A program made the position numbers and the translations under genes. A model generated the notes under the pieces. The model was not told the DNA's origin and made no database searches. It saw only the letters and a list, made by a program, of their open reading frames with translations. From a virus, in the IMG/VR virus record IMGVR_UViG_3300033233_000004, positions 1 through 64,000 of that record: DNA of 64,000 bases; one strand, 5' to 3'. This document shows positions 34,251-42,479 of the stretch, piece after piece; position 1 is the first letter of the stretch; each line of letters opens with the position of its first letter.

Positions 34251-34823
34251 TTAGTTTCCTTTCGCTTCACTATCACTAATACTACGAGACCTACCATCAG
34301 TACCAATAACAACAGCCGTAACATTTGGGTCTTTGGTCTGTTTTCTCAAAGCGACAACACTTGTTTTCATAAAGTTATCGAAAGCATCGGGATTAAATTT
34401 TCTTGGCGGAAGGGTAGATGTATCTATTTCTTCTTCCGATACTTCAACACATTCGATAATTTCTCCTTCTGAATTTAATACTCCAAAAGGTACTTTCAAT
34501 ACTACTCTTCCATTATTTTTGGAATACCATTCAATATAAAGTAACGCTTCTTCATAATCAAGAACAATGGGGCCAACTTCTCCAACTTGCTCTATACTCA
34601 TAACATTCATAATATCTGGTGGAAGTGCATCGTCATGATTATCATTCCAAAAACGAACATTCCTGCCCCGAAGCTCATCATCAAGAAAGTCACCTTCCAA
34701 TTCGATACTACAATGAAGTGGAGATTCATTTTCTCGATAGAAGTCCACCCAACCAGTCACTTTACCAGCAACTTCGTTGGTAAGTACACCTTCAATAAGA
34801 TTAGAATACGGTCGCCACGCCAT
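34251..34823 (-). CDS. Unknown protein, 190 aa
   Basis: Not recognised. A beta-rich, acidic N-terminal part (ESPLHCSIELEGDFLDDEL; GPIVLDYEEALLYIEWYS) and a C-terminal part with PRKFNPDAFDNFMKT and an AVVIGTDGRSRSISD strand. First gene after a sigma-70-type promoter (34849-34877), with TATAGGAG before its ATG at 34823, so it leads the RNA ligase, nucleotidase and primase unit. Confidence 0.75.
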   Translation of the reverse strand: MAWRPYSNLIEGVLTNEVAGKVTGWVDFYRENESPLHCSIELEGDFLDDELRGRNVRFWNDNHDDALPPDIMNVMSIEQVGEVGPIVLDYEEALLYIEWYSKNNGRVVLKVPFGVLNSEGEIIECVEVSEEEIDTSTLPPRKFNPDAFDNFMKTSVVALRKQTKDPNVTAVVIGTDGRSRSISDSEAKGN

Positions 34824-34848
34824 GTACAGTTTCTCCTATACAAAATAC

Positions 34849-34877
34849 AATATACACATTATTTTGAAGAAAGTCAA
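34849..34877 (-). promoter_or_regulatory. Sigma-70-type promoter
   Basis: Minus strand: TTGACT (34872-34877), 17-base spacer, TATATT (34849-34854), identical hexamers and spacing to 11251-11279. The -35 overlaps the stop codon of the DNA polymerase gene. Confidence 0.75.
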
Positions 34878-37111
34878 GTTGTTTGTTGTATTATTTCCAA
34901 GGATGCCAAATTTGGATTGTGGTCTTTATCAAATGATACTTCCTCTAATTTTCCCCAAACTTTACCTACTTTAATTTCACAGTTTAATGCTACATGTACT
35001 TGTCCAGTATCACGAAGCATCTCTGTATGTATCAAACGCAACATAATCTCCAATTCGCTTGGTTTTACATTATATATAAGGCTATCGTAAACCGTAAGAA
35101 CCATACGAGACTTAAGCTTTAACCTCTTCATTTCTTTGTGAATACGGTTAGCAGCTAAGAAGTTAGTATCACTGGCTCCGCTCTGTATCGGGCTGTTTAC
35201 CGACTGTCTATCTGCTTTTGCTCGTAACCCCATAATACGCTGTCGTTCTTCATCAACCCATTCTTTAGTCAGTACTTGATCATCTGAAATAACAACACCT
35301 CGACCAATATCAATCAACTGATTCTCATAAGCATTCTTGACTTCTTCCAACTGCCTCTGCGCATTAAGAAGAATAGGCAAACGGCGTTTACGACCATAGA
35401 GATTAACAACATATCCAACTTTAGCAGCCTCACGCTTAGTAGTATTCAACCAATCTTCAGCCGTAGGATACCTATTAAAGAACAAACGTATGATATTTCG
35501 AGCTTTCTGTACACTGATACCTAATTCCGCAGCAATAGACCGTGGCCCTCGACCATACATCATACCAAATACAATAGTTTTTGCAACATCACGTTCTTCT
35601 TTAGTAACATTTTTTGTCCATTCAATAAACTGGTCATGTGTAATCTCTCCAACAGGAATTATCAAGCCCTTACCCATGGCGGCAGTAATCTTATGAATGT
35701 CCAAACCAGCATTTATATCGGCAACCATCTGATGGTCTTGACTATGATGCGCCCATATCCTGAATTCGATCTGAGAATAGTCAGCCTCTACAAGATAATC
35801 ACCCGCATCAGCAACAAATTGATACTTGAGTTCCTTCTTCTTACGCGGGATGTTATTCAAGTTGGGCTGCATAGATGAGGGTCTACCAGTTACCGTTCGA
35901 TGTAGAGGGTAATTTGAACGGATACGACCGTCTGGACAGACAAACGAACGCAAACCTTCAATAAACGTACCATTTAAGAACATCAATTGACGATAGTCCT
36001 GAATCTGCTTGGCAACAGGTAACGTCTTGGCATATTCTTCCAATACCTCAGCCGTCATAGAAACATTAAATTGCCCTGTCTTTTTGTTCTTCTTCTTTCC
36101 CCAAGCAATAGGTTCTTTCTTAAATTCTCCAATAATCAATTGAGTCAATTGCTTAGTAGATAGTTTGAATTCCCATCCCGCTCTTTCTCTATCCAAATAT
36201 TCAGTCAACGTATACTTCTTACGAAATATTTTTGATTTACCATATTTATCAATGAACTTTTGCTTACTCCTTGAAATCACATTTTGTATTTCTGGAACTT
36301 CAAGAATCTCTTTCCACGCTTTTTCCATTTTTTGAGCATACTCTTTGCGAAGCTTATCATTCTGTCCCTTGTCAAGAGTTACACCACAGTATTCAACCTC
36401 AGCCAAAATCTTTTGCGTAGGCATTTGAATGTTGAACAATACCCAATCTAATTTCTCTTCATAAATCTTCGGCAGCATAGCTCGATGACAACGCAACGTA
36501 ACATCAGCATCTTGACAACTATACGTATGAATCAATGCTGACGGTATGTTCATATAACTCCCATACCCAATAATCTTGTCACCATCATCAAGCGCAGTAT
36601 CTTTGTTTTTCCAAGTATTGTCTTCCAATTGCGCTTTCGAAGGGTCACACTCAGGGTGTTCGTCAATGTATTTATCGAAATTATCCGCATATCCTTTCAT
36701 TGTTGTGTATCTATCTGCTAACTGTCCTAAACCATGGGGTCTATTTTCATCAAGCAAATGATCTTCAAGCATTGTATCAACAAACCAATTATGAACAGCA
36801 ATTTTTTTCTTCCAAAGAAACTTGATATCATACGTACCATTCTGCGTAATCTTACGTGATTTGTTCTGGAAGATATTACGCAACCGATCCCAAATCTCTA
36901 TCTGGTCATCTTCACTGAATTCACGGAAGTCAATACATGCACCAACACCTTCCTTCCAAGAAAAAGAAATAATGAAGATATACCCACTCATAAAGGTACC
37001 ATGTGTTTCAGTATCAAATGCAAATTCAGAAGACTGATTAAGTCTATCTATAAGCCAACCCACTTGCAGCATAGTCTTACATACATATGCTTGTGTAATT
37101 AATTCAGCCAT
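34874..37111 (-). CDS. Family A DNA polymerase with 3'-5' exonuclease
   Basis: ATG at 37111 preferred (AGGACGG upstream); a TTG at 37117 is also in frame. 745 residues. Exonuclease: FAFDTETHG (ExoI), TQNGTYDIKFLW (ExoII). Polymerase: motif A DYSQIEFRIWAHHSQDH, motif B RDVAKTIVFGMMYGRG, and motif C LTVYDSLI in place of the canonical VHDE. The motif C Asp is kept but Glu is replaced by Ser, as in some phage lineages. It lacks a 5'-nuclease domain; that is supplied by 37644-38543. The replicative polymerase of the phage. Confidence 0.95.
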   Translation of the reverse strand: MAELITQAYVCKTMLQVGWLIDRLNQSSEFAFDTETHGTFMSGYIFIISFSWKEGVGACIDFREFSEDDQIEIWDRLRNIFQNKSRKITQNGTYDIKFLWKKKIAVHNWFVDTMLEDHLLDENRPHGLGQLADRYTTMKGYADNFDKYIDEHPECDPSKAQLEDNTWKNKDTALDDGDKIIGYGSYMNIPSALIHTYSCQDADVTLRCHRAMLPKIYEEKLDWVLFNIQMPTQKILAEVEYCGVTLDKGQNDKLRKEYAQKMEKAWKEILEVPEIQNVISRSKQKFIDKYGKSKIFRKKYTLTEYLDRERAGWEFKLSTKQLTQLIIGEFKKEPIAWGKKKNKKTGQFNVSMTAEVLEEYAKTLPVAKQIQDYRQLMFLNGTFIEGLRSFVCPDGRIRSNYPLHRTVTGRPSSMQPNLNNIPRKKKELKYQFVADAGDYLVEADYSQIEFRIWAHHSQDHQMVADINAGLDIHKITAAMGKGLIIPVGEITHDQFIEWTKNVTKEERDVAKTIVFGMMYGRGPRSIAAELGISVQKARNIIRLFFNRYPTAEDWLNTTKREAAKVGYVVNLYGRKRRLPILLNAQRQLEEVKNAYENQLIDIGRGVVISDDQVLTKEWVDEERQRIMGLRAKADRQSVNSPIQSGASDTNFLAANRIHKEMKRLKLKSRMVLTVYDSLIYNVKPSELEIMLRLIHTEMLRDTGQVHVALNCEIKVGKVWGKLEEVSFDKDHNPNLASLEIIQQTT

Positions 37112-37260
37112 GCCCAATTCCGTCCTGCCAAAATATCTCGAATAGCACTACGAGAAACCCCATACACTTTTGTAAGTTTACGTTGGCTCAATGTGGATTT
37201 TCTAATCTTAAAGATGTTGACATCGGTTAATATGGATCGACCATGTTGTATAATGGAATC
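37099..37260 (-). pseudogene. Helix-turn-helix remnant of an HNH-type homing gene
   Basis: A 53-codon frame between two in-frame stops with no start codon. It reads LTDVNIFKIRKSTLSQRKL, then KVYGVSRSAIRDILAGRNW, a textbook HTH as found at the C-terminus of phage HNH/NUMOD homing endonucleases. It overlaps the end of 37227-37514 and the first codons of the polymerase gene in other frames. Most likely a leftover of a decayed mobile gene, though non-ATG initiation or frameshifting from the upstream gene is not excluded. Confidence 0.55.
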
Positions 37261-37514
37261 TCAGCCTCTACTATAGGAATTATGTTCTCAATAAAATCCA
37301 ACACATCCTTTAAACAGGAAATATTAAAAACACAGTTTGGTTGAGAACTAAATACATATTGCTTCCAAGGCTTATACCAAGAAAGAATACCTATTTGATT
37401 CTTACTTTTATTATTGATGATTCGATAAACAGGCTTTCCTTCAAACTTTTCGTCTACATACAACATCGCAATATATTTGTAAGTCTTAACACTATTTTTA
37501 TGATGAGATTTCAT
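37227..37514 (-). CDS. Unknown phage-type small protein, 95 aa
   Basis: ATG at 37514 with a very strong AAGGAGGATT site. The core reads VYRIINNKSKNQIGILSWY, then KPWKQYVFSSQPNCVFN and DVLDFIENIIPIVE. I have seen this arrangement (a nickel-like loop, WY--WKQYVF, then a helix) in many small phage and bacterial proteins without a known function. Next to the polymerase gene and an HTH remnant. Confidence 0.75.
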   Translation of the reverse strand: MKSHHKNSVKTYKYIAMLYVDEKFEGKPVYRIINNKSKNQIGILSWYKPWKQYVFSSQPNCVFNISCLKDVLDFIENIIPIVEAEIPLYNMVDPY

Positions 37515-37654
37515 ATTAATCCTCCTTCTTTGCATTTACCTATAGTAAGGCCAAGTTCAAATAAATCCTCGGCTTCAGACTTAGTAAGTTGTTCTAAACT
37601 ATCACAATGTTCATTCCAAAATTTTTCAAATACCTCTCTCTCTTTATTTGTCAT
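37511..37654 (-). CDS. Very small acidic protein, 47 aa
   Basis: ATG at 37654 (MTNKEREVFEKFW) with GAGGGG six bases upstream. Helical and acidic (SLEQLTKSEAEDLFELGLTIG). It overlaps the end of the FEN exonuclease gene by 11 bases and the next gene start by four, so it is part of a coupled series. Not recognised. Confidence 0.65.
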   Translation of the reverse strand: MTNKEREVFEKFWNEHCDSLEQLTKSEAEDLFELGLTIGKCKEGGLI

Positions 37655-38543
37655 AGAACACCCCTCTATTAAACTCAACAGCCTTAAACTTTTTGATTTC
37701 ATATGTATCCAACATAGCTTGAGCCTCATTCATATTTTTTGCTATCTCTACAGAACATAATTCCACAGCACTACATCTCAAATCTACCAACTTCTTATTC
37801 AATAGAATCTGGTCTTTGAATTCATTAAACAACATTCGTTGTCTTTCTGGTAAATAAGCTTTATCAAGATTACCAAGAATGGTTTCAACCGAACCGTTGT
37901 TCGCAACAATCTTAGCTGCGGTCTTCAAACCAATAGAAGGAACTCCAACAATACCATCGCCTTCTTCACCAGCAATAGCATAGATATCAGGTAATTGGTC
38001 TGGTGGTACCCCATATTTCTCCAAAACAGTTTGTGGTGTGTAAATACCATCAGGCTTCTTTTTTGTACCCGGTACAACGCACGTTACTTGATCGCAAACC
38101 AATTGATGGAAGTCGTGGTCACCCGATAAAACAATGATATTCTGATAGTGCTTCTTATAAAAATTCACAAGAGTTGCTATAACATCATCTGCTTCCCACC
38201 CTTGGTCATTATAATATTGTTCCCAACCCATGCGAGAAAAGAAATACTGTATGTCTTTGAATTGAGACTTGAAATTCGGTTGACGAGGACGATTCGATTT
38301 ATACTCAGTACTCATTTCCTTTCGCTTCTTACCTGATCCCTCAGCACCCCATGTAAGAACAATAGATTTCGGAGCTATTTTTGTTAATTGTGTATGTATC
38401 ATCGCCAAAACACCATACACCACACCCGAAGACAGCCCTGTAGATGTACACAATTCTTGATGCACATGAAAAGCTCGGTGACACATATGGTCTGTGTCAA
38501 TCAGTAATACATCAGGAGCTTGCTTTTGTATTAACACTGGCAT
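37644..38543 (-). CDS. 5'-3' exonuclease (FEN/T5 D15 family)
   Basis: 299 residues. N-terminal metal motifs: LLIDTDHMCHRAFH, IVLTWG, EYKSNRPRQPNF, GWEADDVIATL, VLSGDHDFHQLV and the H3TH block GIVGVPSIGLKTAAKIV. This is the domain normally fused to bacterial PolI; here it is separate and next to the polymerase gene. It should remove RNA primers and process flaps during lagging-strand synthesis. Confidence 0.93.
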   Translation of the reverse strand: MPVLIQKQAPDVLLIDTDHMCHRAFHVHQELCTSTGLSSGVVYGVLAMIHTQLTKIAPKSIVLTWGAEGSGKKRKEMSTEYKSNRPRQPNFKSQFKDIQYFFSRMGWEQYYNDQGWEADDVIATLVNFYKKHYQNIIVLSGDHDFHQLVCDQVTCVVPGTKKKPDGIYTPQTVLEKYGVPPDQLPDIYAIAGEEGDGIVGVPSIGLKTAAKIVANNGSVETILGNLDKAYLPERQRMLFNEFKDQILLNKKLVDLRCSAVELCSVEIAKNMNEAQAMLDTYEIKKFKAVEFNRGVFYDK

Positions 38544-39412
38544 ACATCATCCTTCCGTTCTATGGTTCCTATCCCACCATCAATCTTTATAGAATCAATT
38601 ACAGGAACAGTTCTTACGAATCGGTCATTACCAGCTTGCAATATTTTAGTACCATCTTCATGAATTTCACCAAGATACACTGGACAAAAGTTGTTCCTTT
38701 CAGCAAGCAAATTTCTCCATAATTTACCATCAACAAGTCCATTCTCGTACTTCGTAGGAATACTTGCATGCCGATGCCCATAAAGAATCATACTCACACT
38801 CGATCTTTGAATAAGAGCCGTCATCTCATTTGGAGACCCATCCGCATTAAATGGTGGTATATGAGAAACCAAAATATCAGGACGTAGAAGTAATGCTGCT
38901 TCCAATCGACGCATATATTTATCCCAATGTCTTGGAGTAATCTCCTCGGTCTTCTTATGTCCATTTGGTAACTTATCGGGGTCAAATTCATGCATTGTAA
39001 ACCTTTCAGAACCTTTTACTGCCGTCATCCTCAATCCATGTGCAAAACCAAGAGTAAACAATTGCTGGTGATCTGCAAAATAGATGTTATCCAAATTATT
39101 TTCATATGCCCATCCAGACATAAAGGCAGCACCCTTCTTACCCCAATAGTAATCGTGATTACCAAGGGTGTTCACAACCTTAACTCCAAACGAATTCAAC
39201 CATTTGAAATCTTGTAACGCTTCCTCTCTATTGATTGCCCACGAAATATCACCACAATTCAAAACTATAGCATTCTGTGGAAGACTTTGAAAACCAGCTT
39301 CGATACGTTCCATGTAATTGTCATACTGTGTCCCAAAATGAGTCATGGGTTTGTATGGCGGAATACCAGACAAGTGTAAATCAGAAATACCGTAGAGATT
39401 ATATGTGGTCAT
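38531..39412 (-). CDS. Calcineurin-like metallophosphoesterase
   Basis: 293 residues: GISDLHLSG, LNCGDISWAI, LGNHDYYWG, LVSHIPPF and YGHRHASIP give the full metal and catalytic set. The relatively long insert between GNHD and SHIPP (about 110 residues) is of the YkuE-like or phosphohydrolase type. The substrate is unknown; phage members include 2',3'-cyclic phosphatases and nucleases. Overlaps the FEN gene start. Confidence 0.9.
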   Translation of the reverse strand: MTTYNLYGISDLHLSGIPPYKPMTHFGTQYDNYMERIEAGFQSLPQNAIVLNCGDISWAINREEALQDFKWLNSFGVKVVNTLGNHDYYWGKKGAAFMSGWAYENNLDNIYFADHQQLFTLGFAHGLRMTAVKGSERFTMHEFDPDKLPNGHKKTEEITPRHWDKYMRRLEAALLLRPDILVSHIPPFNADGSPNEMTALIQRSSVSMILYGHRHASIPTKYENGLVDGKLWRNLLAERNNFCPVYLGEIHEDGTKILQAGNDRFVRTVPVIDSIKIDGGIGTIERKDDVCQC

Positions 39413-39954
39413 TGTGTTATCCTTGCCATTTTTTTACGTATATTATTCAATTTTTTCACTATATTCTCCAATTTATTATTACTTGATTGACTAAGAATTA
39501 CAAGATACCATGGAGTAGAATTCTCCTTTGCCTCTTCTTTCCATACTCCTAAAAAGAAAGGAACCCCCCACTTGATAATATCGCCATGTCGTGGGTCAGC
39601 CAAATAAACAAAATCGTCGTCCATACCAACCACATTCATATAATGCCCGTTTCCATCTTCGAGAACAATATGAACAATAGGAATAATATTATGTTTCAAG
39701 TAATCTCGAAGCTGAGAAAGAGTTCCCTTTCCAGTCTCCTTGTACTTATAACCCAAGATGTCCAACGCTCTAATCAAATGATGTTCAGAGCAACCATCAG
39801 GTGTTACACCTGTCAACAAATTCACATCCCTTTGAGTCAACGGTAACCCATATTGGAACCGAAGACTAATCAAGAGGGCTGTGGGGCCACAATTGTATTT
39901 GTACTTCTGTTCTATTGACTTAACAGGAAGCAGAATTTTTTCATCCGCATTCAT
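39409..39954 (-). CDS. Papain-like C39-type cysteine protease
   Basis: 181 residues. A C39-like peptidase fold: YKYNCGPTALLISLRFQYG with catalytic Cys (about 22) preceded by a likely oxyanion Gln, then GNGHYMNVVGM with catalytic His (about 104), and DDFVYLADPRHG with the Asp. C39 domains usually cleave double-glycine leader peptides in bacteriocin exporters; here there is no transporter and the C-terminus is a basic helix (KLENIVKKLNNIRKKMARI). Could be a virion maturation or host-directed protease. Confidence 0.8.
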   Translation of the reverse strand: MNADEKILLPVKSIEQKYKYNCGPTALLISLRFQYGLPLTQRDVNLLTGVTPDGCSEHHLIRALDILGYKYKETGKGTLSQLRDYLKHNIIPIVHIVLEDGNGHYMNVVGMDDDFVYLADPRHGDIIKWGVPFFLGVWKEEAKENSTPWYLVILSQSSNNKLENIVKKLNNIRKKMARITQ

Positions 39955-40175
39955 AATTTTACTCTCCTATTCCATATTTCTAAAGCATCGAGTTCTGTTG
40001 CAAATTGATGATCTGGACAAGCATCCCTATCATAACGTTCTCCTATTGCACAACCACAAAGAGGATTAGAACATGCTACATAATAACAAGATTGTCCTAA
40101 ATAATCAGATTCATAAATACGTGCCGTAGCACCACAAAAAGGACACCGTAATAATAATCTCTCGTCTATACTCAC
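39951..40175 (-). CDS. Lar-like restriction-alleviation zinc protein
   Basis: 74 residues matching the Lar layout: LLRCPFCGATARI, a second cysteine pair in YYVACSNPLCGCAIG, and the terminal TELDALEIWNRR. Lar (in the Rac prophage) lowers type I restriction of unmodified DNA; many phage relatives have no tested function. Coupled by four-base overlaps to both neighbours. Confidence 0.8.
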   Translation of the reverse strand: MSIDERLLLRCPFCGATARIYESDYLGQSCYYVACSNPLCGCAIGERYDRDACPDHQFATELDALEIWNRRVKL

Positions 40176-40720
40176 ATTCGTTTCCTTTCTTCCAGTCTTA
40201 CTGATTTAATATCCATAGAGAATTCGTACAACAAATCTACATATACATTACTGTCATACACAGAATCATCTGATTCTACATAGATGAGTACCCATAACCA
40301 ATCTCGAAACACTTGATAATGTTCAGGCGGAATATGTAATAAACTCATAAGTACTGCATTTACAAACGCTTTACGAGCCATAACATCTGGTTCCAACACC
40401 TCTTCTAAATTACCAACAGCCTCGACTTCTGTAATAAGATTATGCACTGTAGTAAGAGCATCTGTTTCACCTAATGAGAACTTAGTTTCATAGAGTTCCT
40501 TTGCCATAGGGTATGGAACATTTTCCATACGTTTAATAAACTCAATGAGGTCTCCACCACCACAACCAGCACGACAAATCCATTGCAATTTACTTTCATT
40601 TACATCCAAAGATGGCGTAGCATCATTATGAAAAGGGCATTTACAACGTAACTCTACACCCATTTCATTTTCAATAGGTATATGATAATGCTTAAGAAGT
40701 TCTCGTGCCGAAATTGCCAT
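40172..40720 (-). CDS. DnaG-like primase zinc-binding (CHC2-type) domain protein
   Basis: 182 residues. The N-terminal 80 are a primase zinc domain: LKHYHIPIE, RCKCPFHND, PSLDVNESKLQWICRAGCG and GDLIEFIKRME. The remaining 100 residues are helical and not recognised. There is no TOPRIM domain; that is found alone at 31638-32426. The gene directly follows the DnaB-like helicase gene (one-base overlap), so it may link primase and helicase. Confidence 0.88.
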   Translation of the reverse strand: MAISARELLKHYHIPIENEMGVELRCKCPFHNDATPSLDVNESKLQWICRAGCGGGDLIEFIKRMENVPYPMAKELYETKFSLGETDALTTVHNLITEVEAVGNLEEVLEPDVMARKAFVNAVLMSLLHIPPEHYQVFRDWLWVLIYVESDDSVYDSNVYVDLLYEFSMDIKSVRLEERKRM

Positions 40721-42195
40721 TACTCTTGTCCCTCTGGTGGCGAAGTATCGTCTTCTTCTACAGTAGAGTCTAATCCAATCATAACATCCACAGCCTCATC
40801 CTCAGAAGGACTTTGAGGATGATTAACAGGAGCCGCAGCAAATGACCCCTCTTCTTGTGGGTCTGGTGGTATTGTCATCAATGCTTCATAAGCTTTGGAA
40901 TGTTGTACCAAACGAGCACGGTCACCAATGTAACCAATATCCCATGCTGCAAACAAGGATATCTTCTTATTACGTCTACCATATCTGTTTTTCTGAAGAA
41001 ATACATCCAAACTCAAATCATCTGGCTGCCGTATGAAAAGAATCACATGACAATGTGGAGCTACATAATGTGATTGTCCAATATCATCAAGACCATATTC
41101 GTCTTCCTTCTTTTTTTGTTTACCAAGACGACTCTGCTGCAAAGACGTAACAAAAGGCATTTCATATTCAGAAATAAACTGTCGATACTCTGAAAACAAG
41201 AAGTTATATCGTTCTGAACTGTTATTAAAAGGTCGAAGAGGATATGCTTCATTAGAATAATCAAAATAAAGCACTTCAGGTAAATACCCAAATTTGGCAG
41301 CGAATGTATCTACTTCTCGTCTAAGGTCTGGTACCTGTGCAGTACCAGTCCAATAAACTACATACGGCAAATTATGTTCACGGTGTATCCTTACACAAGT
41401 CTCTTTGAAAATACGTTGATTGTCAACACTCAATGTCGCATTCTCAATATCATGTGTTTTCAACAATGACGCTCGACTTAACCAAATTCTTACCATACTC
41501 TTGAGAGGGTCTTCGATAGTAATATACATAACTTTCTTACCAAGCACCGCATCATTATATGCCAGATTCGCTTTAAGTCGAGTTTTACCAGCACTTGTGT
41601 CCCCATAAATTAGAGTCATATGAGCCTTACGCTTACCACCATTTGTATAACGGTCAAGTTCAGCAATACCATACGGAATACCGTCCTTGTAACGTTCAGG
41701 GTCTTTCTTGCGATTAAGATAATCTATCCATGCGACTTTAACCTGTTCATACGCCCACCCACGCTGCACTTCACCTAATGCTAATGGATGCTTCAACGCA
41801 GATAAATTAGTAATTGTCGATTGAATTAAACTCTTAGGAGTAATACTATTCTTAATACCAGCAACAATGCCCTTAGTCTCTTTAAGTAAAGACCTGTTAA
41901 GATACATCTCATATAAGTCGTCCATAACTATCTTATACGCATGCTCATCCAATGTCAAAGTTGCAAGGTCTCTCAAAAAGAACATTACTTCCAAATCATT
42001 TGTATACCTACTCAAACCTTCAATAGACGGCGGAACACCATACTGATGAAAATACTTGTTCATCAACTCTTGTGCGGCTCGTGGCAAAGCAAAAGAGAAA
42101 AAGCTTGGGTCTACCGCATGAAACAGTTTGTTATTGGATATATGATACCCAATAACAATACGCTCGTTCTCTTCACTTTCAAGTAAGATGCTCAT
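40720..42195 (-). CDS. Replicative DnaB-like helicase
   Basis: 491 residues. An N-terminal helical domain (about 1-150) with LESEENERIVIGYHISN is followed by a RecA-type ATPase core: LIYGDTSAGKTRLKANLAY (Walker A, about 193-211), KVMYITIEDP, EVLYFDYSNE (Walker B) and HCHVILFIRQPDD, NRYGRRNKKISLF near the C-terminus. The last 40 residues are acidic and flexible. Ring helicase for the replication fork, with the DnaC-like loader 42476-43246 and split primase. Confidence 0.9.
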   Translation of the reverse strand: MSILLESEENERIVIGYHISNNKLFHAVDPSFFSFALPRAAQELMNKYFHQYGVPPSIEGLSRYTNDLEVMFFLRDLATLTLDEHAYKIVMDDLYEMYLNRSLLKETKGIVAGIKNSITPKSLIQSTITNLSALKHPLALGEVQRGWAYEQVKVAWIDYLNRKKDPERYKDGIPYGIAELDRYTNGGKRKAHMTLIYGDTSAGKTRLKANLAYNDAVLGKKVMYITIEDPLKSMVRIWLSRASLLKTHDIENATLSVDNQRIFKETCVRIHREHNLPYVVYWTGTAQVPDLRREVDTFAAKFGYLPEVLYFDYSNEAYPLRPFNNSSERYNFLFSEYRQFISEYEMPFVTSLQQSRLGKQKKKEDEYGLDDIGQSHYVAPHCHVILFIRQPDDLSLDVFLQKNRYGRRNKKISLFAAWDIGYIGDRARLVQHSKAYEALMTIPPDPQEEGSFAAAPVNHPQSPSEDEAVDVMIGLDSTVEEDDTSPPEGQE

Positions 42196-42479
42196 ACAGC
42201 CTCGTTTACAAGTCTTAATAAAACATCACCATGACATTTCTTCGGAGCACACCAACAACCTAATACCTTACCTCGAAGTTCTGTCTTTACGGCTGCTAAT
42301 AGTTCTGGCTGAGTCAACAACCATTCTTCAAACTTATCTATTGCTTCATCTCGTGTAGCAACTTTGAAGTCCGCTAAAGTATTATCCAGATGAGAAAAAG
42401 GATTACCCCACTTGGATGGTCGCCCAATGTACACGTCATACGTTTCTTTTTTACAATGCACTACCCGTGGCTGATTCAT
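42192..42479 (-). CDS. DUF4326 family protein
   Basis: 95 residues. The family signature is clear: RVVHCKKETYDVYIGRPSKW at the start, GNPF next, then a helical middle, and LGCWCAPKKCHGDVLLRL at the end. Function unknown; Cys and His near the C-terminus could bind metal. Placed between helicase loader and helicase with four-base overlaps. Confidence 0.85.
   Translation of the reverse strand: MNQPRVVHCKKETYDVYIGRPSKWGNPFSHLDNTLADFKVATRDEAIDKFEEWLLTQPELLAAVKTELRGKVLGCWCAPKKCHGDVLLRLVNEAV

Noticed and set aside
34250-34324. Hydrophobic N-terminal extension of the RNA ligase frame
   Set aside because: It overlaps the end of the upstream gene in another frame. The ATG at 34249 has a proper ribosome site and begins a normal ligase N-terminus.
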